DNA of 50,993 bases from Erysipelotrichaceae bacterium (GTDB taxonomy: Bacteria; Bacillota_I; Bacilli_A; Erysipelotrichales; Erysipelotrichaceae). Positions 43,452 to 50,993 of this stretch are shown piece by piece (within the stretch, counting starts at the first letter, position 1; each line of letters opens with the position of its first letter). A program made the position numbers and the translations under genes. A model generated the notes under the pieces. The model made no database searches. It saw nothing but the letters and a program-made list of their open reading frames with translations, and was not told where the DNA came from. The stretch spans positions 1 through 50,993 of the forward strand of contig JAFTCJ010000018.1 of the NCBI GenBank assembly GCA_017454765.1, read 5' to 3'.

Positions 43452-45401
43452 TTACAGAAAGGAAGAACCGCCGGTCACGATCCAGCATGCCAGCATGGCC
43501 GCCACCAGCGCGCCGGTATAGACCTTGCCGGTCTTGCGGTAACAGTAAGTGCATAAGATCGAGAAGAAAGCGACCTGCGGCACGAAGAGGATCAGGATCG
43601 ACATGAACGGCCCGCCGAACGTCGAACCGAAGCACACATCAGCACCCGGTCCGATGCCCATAAAGAACGGGATATACTCCAGCAGTACGATCAGCAGTAC
43701 ACCGCCGGCCATCATGATGAAGTTGCGCAGCCATGTGACAAGGAAGCCGAAGATGCCCTTTTTGTAAGTTGCCTTGGAACGCATATCCTTCATGATTTTG
43801 GCGTTGTTGAGCATATAGAAGCAGATGAAGAACGGCAGATAAACCGCAAACTGCAGCAGTCTGATCCCGTTGAACGGTCTGAAGAACGGCCAGATGAAAC
43901 GCAGATCGAGATCAAAGACCAGCGTATAGATGAAGTTGATCACGTAGACAAACAAGAACATGCATACCGACAGAACTGCGGAACCGCAGAATCCCGGCAG
44001 ATCGAACTTGTCTCTGATGACATGATTCTTCTTGTCTTTGATCAGTCTGATCAGGTTCGATATCAGCATGATCACGATCAGCAGTCCGTACCAGCTGATG
44101 AAGCCGTTTCCTACTGTCATGCGGAAGATGTTTTCAGGCAGCGGCAGCAGTGCATGGCCCAGCTGAGTCATGAACGGGAATGAGAGTCCTGACAGAAGGA
44201 TCGTCAGGATACCGCCTCTGAGCCTTGCTCCGTACTTCATGATATTCTCTTCGCTGGGCATCTTGGTCTCAACATCCGAGAACAGATAGAACTGCAATAA
44301 CCAGTCCATGAAAGCCATCATCGCAAACAATACGCACAGCATTGCTCCCAGGACACAGTATTCCTTGATCTTGGCATTGATCTGATCATAGGCGATCCTG
44401 GTCGGCAGCATGATCGCATCATCGAACCACTTCAAGGCGACGGCAAGGCCGTTGAGGTCATGCGTCGTCAGACGATGGTTGGTATTCAAGAGTTCCATCC
44501 TTCTGGCACTTCCGTCCTCAAACTTGCCATACGTCGTATTCCAGGCTGCCTTGTCGGCACTTGTACCCAGGAACTTGTAACGAAGAGGTGTCCTTAACAA
44601 CTCATCCGTCACGTTGAGCTTGTAGTCTCTGAAATAAGAGAACTCATCATACTTTGCCTGTAACAGAAGGACATTGCTGAACTTGATCTTATCGGCATCA
44701 TAGGCATCATCTGTGAACAGTTCACCGCACTGCAGCACGATGGCTTTCGGTGCGATCGCCGTATTGGCGAAATCAGCCGCTACGCTCCAGCTGGACCAGG
44801 TACCCATGGAATGTCCTGATACCGCCATGCGCGTATTATCGACATAAGGAAGTTCAGAGAGATACTTGTAAGCAGTAGAACCGCCGCAGCTGGAATCATA
44901 GATCGCGTTGCCGTCGCTGTCCTTGGAATAACGATCCTTAAAGAAAGACAGGTTGGAGAAGTTCATCAGAAGACGGTAACGTATCGTCCCGCCGATCTTG
45001 GAGTAAGTACCTTCCGCTTCGGAATCATTTCCGTAGTTGACGGAGACCTTGTGATTGACATAGCCTCTTTCCTTGAGACCGATCGTTGAAGAACCGTGTC
45101 CGTACTCATCCAGACACAGTACGACAGCGCCTCTTCTGGCCAGTTCGATGGCGTAGGCCGCACAGGTCTCATGGTCGTTCTGATAGCCATGCAGAAGCAG
45201 CACTGCCGGAGCCTTGGAAGTATTGGTGGCGGTCTTCGGCTTATAGAGCTTATAAGTCAGTTTCCCGTCGCTCAGTCTGATCGAACCGTCGACGATCTCG
45301 ACGTTTCCCTCGTCTTTCTGTATGCGGTCCGCATAATACATCAGCCCTGTTGCACCCGCAAGCAGGACGATCACTAACAGTAAAGATACGATCTTTTTCA
45401 T
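43452..45401 (-). CDS. Membrane-anchored alpha/beta-hydrolase, 649 residues
   Basis: A two-part protein. An N-terminal membrane anchor (about 4-24) is followed by an alpha/beta-hydrolase (about 40-330) with LLLHGYQNDHETCAAYA, DEYGHGSS, the nucleophile elbow SGHSMGTW (near 197) and a likely His in NTNHRLTTHDL. Seven or so hydrophobic spans (about 345-648) follow. The hydrolase probably faces outside. I know no named family with this layout; the membrane part may be a transporter or an anchor. It is a single-gene unit with GAGGTAGGG upstream and a strong terminator. Confidence 0.8.
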   Translation of the reverse strand: MKKIVSLLLVIVLLAGATGLMYYADRIQKDEGNVEIVDGSIRLSDGKLTYKLYKPKTATNTSKAPAVLLLHGYQNDHETCAAYAIELARRGAVVLCLDEYGHGSSTIGLKERGYVNHKVSVNYGNDSEAEGTYSKIGGTIRYRLLMNFSNLSFFKDRYSKDSDGNAIYDSSCGGSTAYKYLSELPYVDNTRMAVSGHSMGTWSSWSVAADFANTAIAPKAIVLQCGELFTDDAYDADKIKFSNVLLLQAKYDEFSYFRDYKLNVTDELLRTPLRYKFLGTSADKAAWNTTYGKFEDGSARRMELLNTNHRLTTHDLNGLAVALKWFDDAIMLPTRIAYDQINAKIKEYCVLGAMLCVLFAMMAFMDWLLQFYLFSDVETKMPSEENIMKYGARLRGGILTILLSGLSFPFMTQLGHALLPLPENIFRMTVGNGFISWYGLLIVIMLISNLIRLIKDKKNHVIRDKFDLPGFCGSAVLSVCMFLFVYVINFIYTLVFDLDLRFIWPFFRPFNGIRLLQFAVYLPFFICFYMLNNAKIMKDMRSKATYKKGIFGFLVTWLRNFIMMAGGVLLIVLLEYIPFFMGIGPGADVCFGSTFGGPFMSILILFVPQVAFFSILCTYCYRKTGKVYTGALVAAMLACWIVTGGSSFL

Positions 45402-45466
45402 TGTCCCTACCTCATGATATTTCGATATTCTTATATTTATTATGACACAAAGCCATCCTATTAAAA

Positions 45467-45484
45467 AAGGAACTCACGTTCCTT
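45467..45484 (-). terminator. Terminator of the degV operon
   Basis: Minus strand AAGGAAC-GTGA-GTTCCTT followed by TTTT; overlaps the stop codon of the membrane protein. Confidence 0.8.
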
Positions 45485-45998
45485 AATGGATATTCCATTT
45501 CTTCTTCATGAACATGGCTATCAGGAACAACGTTCCCGAAGAAATCAGGCCGGTAAACAATCCGCTGACACTCTTCTTCACTATCGCCAGAATGACGGCA
45601 ACAAGAAAACCGAGGATACTTTCAACAAACAGGAAGATGCATAAGATCCTGATCCCTGTCGGAGCGTTGCCTGCAGTTCCGCTGCTTCTGAAGGTCTTGG
45701 GCAGACCTGCGATCATCATGCCCAGAAGGTTGGGCAATGCACCGAAGATGATGGCGATCGCGATCGCTTCAAAAAAGATTATGAAACCGGAAGCGACTCT
45801 GACTCCATTGACATAATAAGCATAATGGCCGGCGCCTGTTGAACTGCCGAAAGCACCGAAGCCAAGGATCAGACCGCAGATCAGACCGATCACGACACCG
45901 GCCATGATGAAACCCTCATGTTTCTTTGAATGGCCGATCGCTGAAAGAACAAGAGCAGCAAGCGCACCGAGCAGATAGACTATGATAAACCAAGGCAT
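45483..45998 (-). CDS. Small membrane protein, 171 residues
   Basis: About five hydrophobic spans and few charged residues apart from the lysine-rich end (MKKKWNIH). Spans include IIVYLLGALAALVLSAIG at the start and GVVIGLICGLILGFGAFG next. Family not recognised; function unknown. AGGAGGTAAT precedes the ATG, 18 bp after the DegV stop, so it is co-transcribed with DegV, a fatty-acid-binding protein, which may point to a membrane-lipid role (weak inference). Confidence 0.75.
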   Translation of the reverse strand: MPWFIIVYLLGALAALVLSAIGHSKKHEGFIMAGVVIGLICGLILGFGAFGSSTGAGHYAYYVNGVRVASGFIIFFEAIAIAIIFGALPNLLGMMIAGLPKTFRSSGTAGNAPTGIRILCIFLFVESILGFLVAVILAIVKKSVSGLFTGLISSGTLFLIAMFMKKKWNIH

Positions 45999-46016
45999 AG
46001 ATTACCTCCTATAGGA

Positions 46017-46862
46017 TCATTTCACAAAATAAGCGGCAGAGATGGCACCGGGTCCGGCATAGGTACCTACGGTAGCACCCACATAAGATAAAGGCAGATC
46101 ATCTACATCACCGAAGAGGTCCCTGTTTCCTTCCATGAAACCGTTGATGTTGGTGTCATCGGTCCCCGAATAAGCAACAGAGAAAGGCATATCCAGATCG
46201 ATACCGCCCTCTTTTTCGATATATTCCCTCATCACCTTGTAGCCGTTCTTCATTCCCTTGACCTTGCCCAGAACATCGACCTTTCCGTCGGTGATCGTGA
46301 TGATCGGCTTGATCGAAAGCATGCCGCCGACAAATGCAGCAGCCGATGAGATCCTTCCGCCCTTCTTCAGATTCTCCAGTGTGGCGAATATGGCGATGAT
46401 CCTGACCTTCTTAAGCGCTTCATCCAGCAAAGCCATGATCTCATCTGCGCTCTTTCCTTCTTTGGAAAGCCTTGCGGCATATTCCGTCAGCACTCTTAAA
46501 CTGATGCAGAAATGTTTGGAATCAAATACCTTGACTCTTCCGTCAAACTCCTTTGCGGCAAGTGTCGCACTCTGGAAACAGCCTGACACACCGGATGAAA
46601 TGGAAATATAGACCGCTTCGCTTCCGTCAGCCGTCTCTTCCTTGAAGACCTCTGTATACCTGAACGGCGTGATCTGTGAAGTCTTCGGCAGTTCTTCGCA
46701 ATTCTCCAGTTTCTCATAGAATTCATAATTGGAGATATTCACTCCGTCCTCATATTCTTCATCTCCGAAACTGAATATCAGCGGTATGACCCTCACACCC
46801 AGCTGCTTCGCATATTCCTGAGATATATCGCTTCCTGAATCTGTAATGATTTTAACGCTCAT
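46017..46862 (-). CDS. DegV-family fatty-acid-binding protein
   Basis: A 281-residue DegV/FakB-type protein. It begins VKIITDSGSDISQEYAKQLGV; KTSQITPFRY, ISISSGVSGCFQSA (the fatty-acid carboxylate-binding serine region) and GGRISSAAAFVGG are present. FakB proteins present fatty acids to the FakA kinase for phosphorylation; no fakA is in the window. The ATG at 46862 is chosen because GGGGAG lies just upstream and an extended -10 is at 46903; a longer frame from 46967 would begin upstream of that promoter. Confidence 0.93.
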   Translation of the reverse strand: MSVKIITDSGSDISQEYAKQLGVRVIPLIFSFGDEEYEDGVNISNYEFYEKLENCEELPKTSQITPFRYTEVFKEETADGSEAVYISISSGVSGCFQSATLAAKEFDGRVKVFDSKHFCISLRVLTEYAARLSKEGKSADEIMALLDEALKKVRIIAIFATLENLKKGGRISSAAAFVGGMLSIKPIITITDGKVDVLGKVKGMKNGYKVMREYIEKEGGIDLDMPFSVAYSGTDDTNINGFMEGNRDLFGDVDDLPLSYVGATVGTYAGPGAISAAYFVK

Positions 46863-46902
46863 TTTAATCTCCCCGGACAGAGATCTGAATCTGTCCTTCT
46901 TC

Positions 46903-46911
46903 ATTATAACA
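46903..46911 (-). promoter_or_regulatory. Extended -10 promoter of degV
   Basis: Minus strand TG-T-TATAAT, with a start expected near 46896 and a leader of about 34 bases containing the Shine-Dalgarno for ATG 46862. Confidence 0.6.
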
Positions 46912-47070
46912 AAAACTTCCGCAGCGCCTTTGACAGGATCGCCGCAAAAAAAGAATCTATTCATCATAGACCCTTGTTTTCAAACTGGTGGACACTAATT
47001 CTTTCTGTGTTCAAGTAGACAGTAAAATTTAGGCACATGTTTACAATTACAGTGTAATTTCTATACCTAA

Positions 47071-47106
47071 ACATTCAGATATATGCATTTCAATGTATCT
47101 GAATGT
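47071..47106. repeat. Hairpin at the left edge of the AT-rich region
   Basis: ACATTCAGATA / TATCTGAATGT, 11 perfect pairs with a 14-base loop, then TTTTTGTTT on the plus strand. It has terminator form on the plus strand although no plus-strand gene precedes it. Confidence 0.6.
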
Positions 47107-47122
47107 TTTTGTTTACAAAGGT

Positions 47123-47144
47123 TTTTCCACGAATTTTCCACGAA
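47123..47144. repeat. 11-bp tandem repeat at the AT-rich boundary
   Basis: TTTTCCACGAA twice back to back; CCACGAA recurs once more near 47171. Resembles integrase arm-site repeats in size and spacing (inference). Confidence 0.55.
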
Positions 47145-47274
47145 CTGTTTTTTTATTTCTTCTCATTCATCCACGAATGCTACAAAAATCTTTGAAATTC
47201 TACTTTCAACTGTTCTTTTTCAAGTAGATACAAACGATATCCGTTTGAATAACTGTCTAATAACGAATCCTTTT

Positions 47275-49806
47275 CTATTTGCGTTTGCTAATCCATGTTT
47301 GCAATTCTTTTAAATCTTCTTCTAATTCATCTATAGACATTTCAATAAGAGGCGTTTCATCTGACATAGAATGATCATAATACGAATATTTTGTCATAAA
47401 TCTATCAAACATTTGACAGTCTTCTGTTGTAATATTTGCAAGTTTTTCAAGCTTATTTTTTGTTTGAATTTCTCTTCTAAAACGCTTTACAACTTCATTT
47501 AATAAGATTTCTTCAATACTTTTCTCAACAACATTTCTAAAATCCTGACAAATATTATGAAATAAAACTAAATAATCTTCAGAAAACTCATCTAATCTTT
47601 TTAATTTAGGAAGTTTATGATCTATCAATGTATTTATCTGGCTTGTTGATTTTGTTCCGATATCGCTGAAATCTGAAGGGACGCCTTTTTTACTTTTGCT
47701 AGATTTAAGGGAAATTTCCTTATATTCAACTTTATATTCTTTTGCTTTTTCGTAAATTCCAACTACCATACTAATTCTGTGAGTAAAAACTATTACCTGT
47801 CTTATCATCGCTGCCTGCACAAGTCTATCAATAACTTTATTCTCATACAGATAATCTAACGATGAAATTGGGTCATCAACAACAAGTGGCGTATTCTCTA
47901 TTCTGCCAGATGACTCGGCGAAAAATGCTGCAAGCGCTGTTGCTCTATTTTCTCCTTCACTTAGAATATCTTGAGGAGAAATCTGATTTCCAGATACATC
48001 AAACAATACAACTTTGTATGGTGTTTTACCTTTGCCGGCTTTTTGCTGTACAAGCTTAACTTCTATATCGTTTTTTGATAATTTTCTTAGTTCTTGTTCA
48101 AATCTATTCACATATTCTGTTGTTATGAGTTCTTGAGCCAGTTCTTTACTTTTATTGGTTATTTTATTTGTGCTTACTCTCTTTTCGGCCCGCTCTAATT
48201 CGTGTATAAATTTTAAGGAATTAATATTAGTTTTAATAATTGGGTAATTATCCACCAAAGCTTTTTGTGCTTTTAATTCATTTATTTTATTAATGATTGT
48301 TTTTTGTTCTTCACTTTCGATGAGATTTTTCAATGAACGGATTGCTTCCTCGTTACTATTGAATTTGTTATCCAAAATATCTGTTACAGGTGCAACATCA
48401 ACATATCTACCATCATATTTATCTTTGTTATTCTCGATATAATCACAATACTCTGCAACAGCGTTATTGATATTTATTATTAATTCTTTACTATCTGTGA
48501 TTCCAGATGATTCAATCAGCAACTTTAAATCCTCTTTGCTTTTTAAGTGACCATTAAATGTAATTTTAAATTCAAAATCTTTCTTTTTCTTTTGTTCTTC
48601 TTCCGCTATTTTTCCGTTCACATATGAGTCTATCGTAACAATACGTTCATAGCACTTATCAGAATCAACTTTTTGTAAACAAAGCGGACATTTGCCGCCT
48701 TTTAAGGCAAAAACACTTTGAGTTCTTAAACGTGTACACTCCTCTGAAAAACTACGCGCATATTCCCATAGTTTTTTCCATGATTCAAAACTTACACTTT
48801 CTGCGTCAATTTCTGATGCATTTTCAGCAAACAGCAATTCAGCAGCTTTCTTTTCAGCGTAAGCCTTATCCCATTCTGCCTTCGAGTCAACGTATTCTTG
48901 ATAGTGATTAAAGTATTTCTTTATAGGATTAAAATAATTCTGCAAACTTTGAATAGTTCGTTGCTCATTTTCTAATCGTTTTATTTCTCCTTGAAGGTAG
49001 ATAACTTGGTTTTTGTTTCGTAATTCTTCAAGCTTTTTATTGTCTTCATCGGTCCATTCGTTCGGAAAGTCTTCTATTCTTGTTTTATGAGTAATCGCAT
49101 TTAATTTTTTATATTGATCAAGTTTTTTAAGATCATCAGGGAAAGCATACTCCTGTATTTGATATTTGTTTTTTTGCGTTCTTAATTCATTTTTCAATCT
49201 TTCGGCAGTGTTAGCCAATTCTTCAAGCAAACTAAATATCCATGGCTCATATGTTGCCTCCTTAGCTTCATTTACATATGCATTTGATATCTTGGTATCA
49301 AAGATATCAATATCTCTTAATTCTTTATATTGCCCTGGTTTTTTTAAATCGCACGGATAGGTTTTGCTTCCATCACTATTCGCAATGGTTATATTTGCTT
49401 TAGGTGAAACCACCTTTCCATCATATATATTATTTTTGATTTCTTCGCGATATTTAGCTCCTGAAATCATCTTAAGTATACGGATATAGCCTGATTTTCC
49501 TGAACCATTCAATCCATAAACAACTGTAATCCCTTTGTTGCCAAATTCAAGTGGTTTCGTTGAAGATATTGCATTTACCCCAACCACAGAGTCAATGCTT
49601 TTAAGAACAAAATTGTTTTTTTCGTCATGATTAATCAAATTTAAGCCATGAATTTGGTAATTTATATCTTCTTTGAAACATAAATCAGCGAGGTATTTTA
49701 TATCTCCATCTGTTATCTCGTTCTTTTGGTAATATATTTCAGTCGCTTTTCTTAACCACAATGGCATTTTGTTAATCCAATTTATTAATTCGTCATTTGA
49801 AATCAT
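47275..49806 (-). CDS. RloC-like AAA_13 ATPase, putative anticodon nuclease
   Basis: An 843-residue ABC/SMC-type ATPase. Walker A is GLNGSGKS (98-105); a long coiled coil with one CPLC zinc hook near 375 follows; then signature LSEGENRATAL, Walker B PLVVDDPISSLD and VIVFTHR. This is the layout of RloC, a phage-exclusion anticodon nuclease. The last 130 residues hold DFRNVVEKS (Arg-x3-Glu) and, 51 residues on, His in KYSYYDHS, like the Arg/Glu/His set of the PrrC/RloC nuclease domain; the spacing is longer than in PrrC, so activity is uncertain. The ATG at 49806 follows AAGGAGG by 5 bases. Codon use is AT-rich, unlike its neighbours, which points to transfer. Confidence 0.75.
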   Translation of the reverse strand: MISNDELINWINKMPLWLRKATEIYYQKNEITDGDIKYLADLCFKEDINYQIHGLNLINHDEKNNFVLKSIDSVVGVNAISSTKPLEFGNKGITVVYGLNGSGKSGYIRILKMISGAKYREEIKNNIYDGKVVSPKANITIANSDGSKTYPCDLKKPGQYKELRDIDIFDTKISNAYVNEAKEATYEPWIFSLLEELANTAERLKNELRTQKNKYQIQEYAFPDDLKKLDQYKKLNAITHKTRIEDFPNEWTDEDNKKLEELRNKNQVIYLQGEIKRLENEQRTIQSLQNYFNPIKKYFNHYQEYVDSKAEWDKAYAEKKAAELLFAENASEIDAESVSFESWKKLWEYARSFSEECTRLRTQSVFALKGGKCPLCLQKVDSDKCYERIVTIDSYVNGKIAEEEQKKKKDFEFKITFNGHLKSKEDLKLLIESSGITDSKELIININNAVAEYCDYIENNKDKYDGRYVDVAPVTDILDNKFNSNEEAIRSLKNLIESEEQKTIINKINELKAQKALVDNYPIIKTNINSLKFIHELERAEKRVSTNKITNKSKELAQELITTEYVNRFEQELRKLSKNDIEVKLVQQKAGKGKTPYKVVLFDVSGNQISPQDILSEGENRATALAAFFAESSGRIENTPLVVDDPISSLDYLYENKVIDRLVQAAMIRQVIVFTHRISMVVGIYEKAKEYKVEYKEISLKSSKSKKGVPSDFSDIGTKSTSQINTLIDHKLPKLKRLDEFSEDYLVLFHNICQDFRNVVEKSIEEILLNEVVKRFRREIQTKNKLEKLANITTEDCQMFDRFMTKYSYYDHSMSDETPLIEMSIDELEEDLKELQTWISKRK

Positions 49807-49919
49807 AAATACCTCCTTACTAAAACACACTCTCTAAGATTCACTTGTATCTAACTATGATTGCGCTAGTTGAGAGCATATATTTTCTTATCACTTATAA
49901 TCATTTTTTATTTCTTTTT

Positions 49920-49948
49920 TGAATATCTTTTGTTATTAGTTTAATCAA
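49920..49948 (-). promoter_or_regulatory. Possible promoter of the RloC-like gene
   Basis: Minus strand TTGATT (49943-49948), 17-bp spacer, TATTCA (49920-49925). The -10 is weak. The gap of 148 bp to the gene before contains no terminator, so read-through is also possible. Confidence 0.35.
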
Positions 49949-49954
49949 TGATTT

Positions 49955-50993
49955 TTATTTATGGATGATCTCCCAGTTTCCAGATCTTGTAGAACCAATT
50001 CTTTTTATTCTCCTTTTTTCTTTTAAAGAATCTAATGCTCTTTGAATTGATCTTACACTTCTTCCGGTTATTTCTGACAGCTTTTGTCTTGAAACAGCAT
50101 TATCTTTTTCGATCTCAGAAAGGACAATCAGTTCCAATTCTGTCAGATTATTCTCGTTTATATTGGTGCCAGCTTTAGTGACATTATCAGAACCGTTTTT
50201 GGCACTATTCCTGAAAAAGAAAAACCAGAAACCATCTATTTCTTTCTGATAACCAACTTTTACGCCGGCTTTTTTGCATAGATAATATGTCTTCTTCAAA
50301 CCCGTTCCCCAGGTTTCAACAGCCCTACATTTGTATAAGACATCACATATGATTTCATTTCTAATCTTTGAAGAAATATCTCTTTTAACAAAATCTTCAG
50401 GAACAAATTCATCGGGAAAAGCTCCAGGATTATAAATTGCTACTCTTCCTGGATGGATATCAATCTCATGCTTGCTCCAACCAAGATAATCGGCGTGAGC
50501 AAAGCTGTTGACGATTATCTCTCTTAATGCTTCAACAGGTATTTCAGGGATTTCGTTTCTATGCAAACCATTGATATCAGCAGACCAGTGAATGTTCTTC
50601 TTTATGTAGTTTTCTGCCTCTTTCAGCAATTGAAAGATATTTCCTCTTACGGGATTGATGTCAATGAGCGTGTTTTTCTGATCTGTAGCAAACACTCCCA
50701 TCTTCAGTTCGATCGGTTCATCGTTTGAAAAGAGATATCTTCCTGCGTTATTAAGGTGCTTCTTATCTTCGGATAGAAGATTCAGTTTTTCCAGGAGCTG
50801 TTTCTTGTTGTATTTTGTTTTAGGAAGTCTTTCGCATCCTATAGCATCATCGAAATACTCTTTTAGGGTTTTCTCATCAATTTGATCAATAGTGACGGGT
50901 GAAGCTTTTCTTTCCCAGCTTTTGTAGTTTACGGTCATTATGATTTGGGCCAATTCTTCCGGATTCAGTTCCCTGCTTTCATCAGCTACTCTC
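49955..50993 (-). CDS. ATP-binding protein with GHKL-like domain and winged helix, N-terminus cut
   Basis: The frame is open to the right edge (346 codons visible), so the N-terminal part, probably an AlbA_2/Schlafen-like DNA-binding domain, is outside. Visible are EIPVEALREIIVNSFAHADY and VAIYNPGAFPDEF, GTGLKK (ATPase of the HATPase_c_4 type), then a C-terminal winged helix-turn-helix (NAVSRQKLSEITGRSVRSIQRAL, split here as landmarks). Such proteins are common in mobile elements and defence islands. The gene lies directly before the RloC-like gene on the same strand and may regulate it (inference). Confidence 0.82.
   Translation of the reverse strand, partial: RVADESRELNPEELAQIIMTVNYKSWERKASPVTIDQIDEKTLKEYFDDAIGCERLPKTKYNKKQLLEKLNLLSEDKKHLNNAGRYLFSNDEPIELKMGVFATDQKNTLIDINPVRGNIFQLLKEAENYIKKNIHWSADINGLHRNEIPEIPVEALREIIVNSFAHADYLGWSKHEIDIHPGRVAIYNPGAFPDEFVPEDFVKRDISSKIRNEIICDVLYKCRAVETWGTGLKKTYYLCKKAGVKVGYQKEIDGFWFFFFRNSAKNGSDNVTKAGTNINENNLTELELIVLSEIEKDNAVSRQKLSEITGRSVRSIQRALDSLKEKRRIKRIGSTRSGNWEIIHK

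Larger units (their letters stand above)
46863..47274. other. Intergenic region, boundary to AT-rich DNA
   Basis: About 410 bp without a gene. It holds the degV promoter at its left end, then from about 46980 becomes AT-rich and contains a hairpin (47071-47106), an 11-bp tandem repeat (47123-47144) and two near-copies of TTCAAGTAGA (about 47011 and 47219). No tRNA or integrase is visible. It looks like the edge of an acquired segment. Confidence 0.5.

Noticed and set aside
46863..46967. Extended N-terminus of DegV starting at 46967
   Set aside because: The extension is unlike DegV, and an extended -10 promoter and Shine-Dalgarno support the start at 46862.
46980..47060. Possible insertion-sequence end near the degV boundary
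   Set aside because: The stretch around GGTGGACACT faintly resembles IS3-type ends, but no matching inverted end or transposase remnant was found.

Overview
The window looks like the chromosome of a low-to-mid GC member of the Bacillota. Genes are densely packed, Shine-Dalgarno sites are of the GGAGG type, terminators are short hairpins with T-tracts, and the gene content (GPH symporters, glycoside hydrolases, desulfoferrodoxin, Tdh/Kbl, DegV, YdjG/H/I-type proteins) fits an anaerobic gut or oral Firmicute. Erysipelotrichia is my best guess, but no 16S or housekeeping marker is present to prove it. Most genes are on the minus strand.

Layout. (1) 1-9742: a plant-rhamnoside utilisation locus. 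A divergent AraC-type regulator faces an operon reading symporter, GH78 alpha-L-rhamnosidase, GH3 beta-glucosidase, alpha/beta-hydrolase, L-rhamnose isomerase (cut by the left edge). (2) 9790-15561: a CPBP membrane protease, an HtrA protease, and an ankyrin-repeat protein followed by an EF-G paralogue. That last pair is preceded by a strong promoter, a short leader ORF and a hairpin set that looks like a transcription attenuator. (3) 15618-17137: a tRNA-His gene whose last 56 bp are repeated exactly 1,439 bp downstream, bracketing a small island with one intact hydrolase and decayed sequence. (4) 17256-19988: a 910-residue lipoprotein with an HExxH zinc site. (5) 20153-28991: a nine-gene close-packed run, tdh-kbl-GNAT-two small proteins-GNAT-carboxylesterase-GH31-GPH symporter. 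(6) 29123-31237: a Na/phosphate symporter and a MarR regulator. (7) 31324-34727: zinc-ribbon, TPM and SPFH proteins matching the B. subtilis ydjG-ydjH-ydjI order. (8) 34802-38737: a beta-helix lipoprotein, DUF4956 and VTC-like polyphosphate polymerase operon, then CorA. (9) 38958-46862: desulfoferrodoxin, a second zinc-ribbon/TPM set, a large membrane-anchored hydrolase, a small membrane protein and DegV. (10) 46863-50993: AT-rich DNA carrying a RloC/AAA_13-type ATPase and an ATP-binding transcriptional-regulator-like protein cut by the right edge. This looks like acquired defence DNA.

How the genes work together. The rhamnosidase, beta-glucosidase and esterase are suited to stripping rhamnose and glucose from imported plant glycosides, with RhaA starting rhamnose catabolism. 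The tdh-kbl pair converts threonine to glycine and acetyl-CoA. The two zinc-ribbon/TPM sets are probably membrane-stress complexes.

A recurring feature is promoter -10 boxes placed so close to start codons that the mRNA should begin at, or within a few bases of, the start codon. I see this for the AraC, CPBP, YgjP-like and NptA-like genes, and possibly for one zinc-ribbon gene. All five lack a clear Shine-Dalgarno. All functional calls come from reading motifs by eye; no database search was run.
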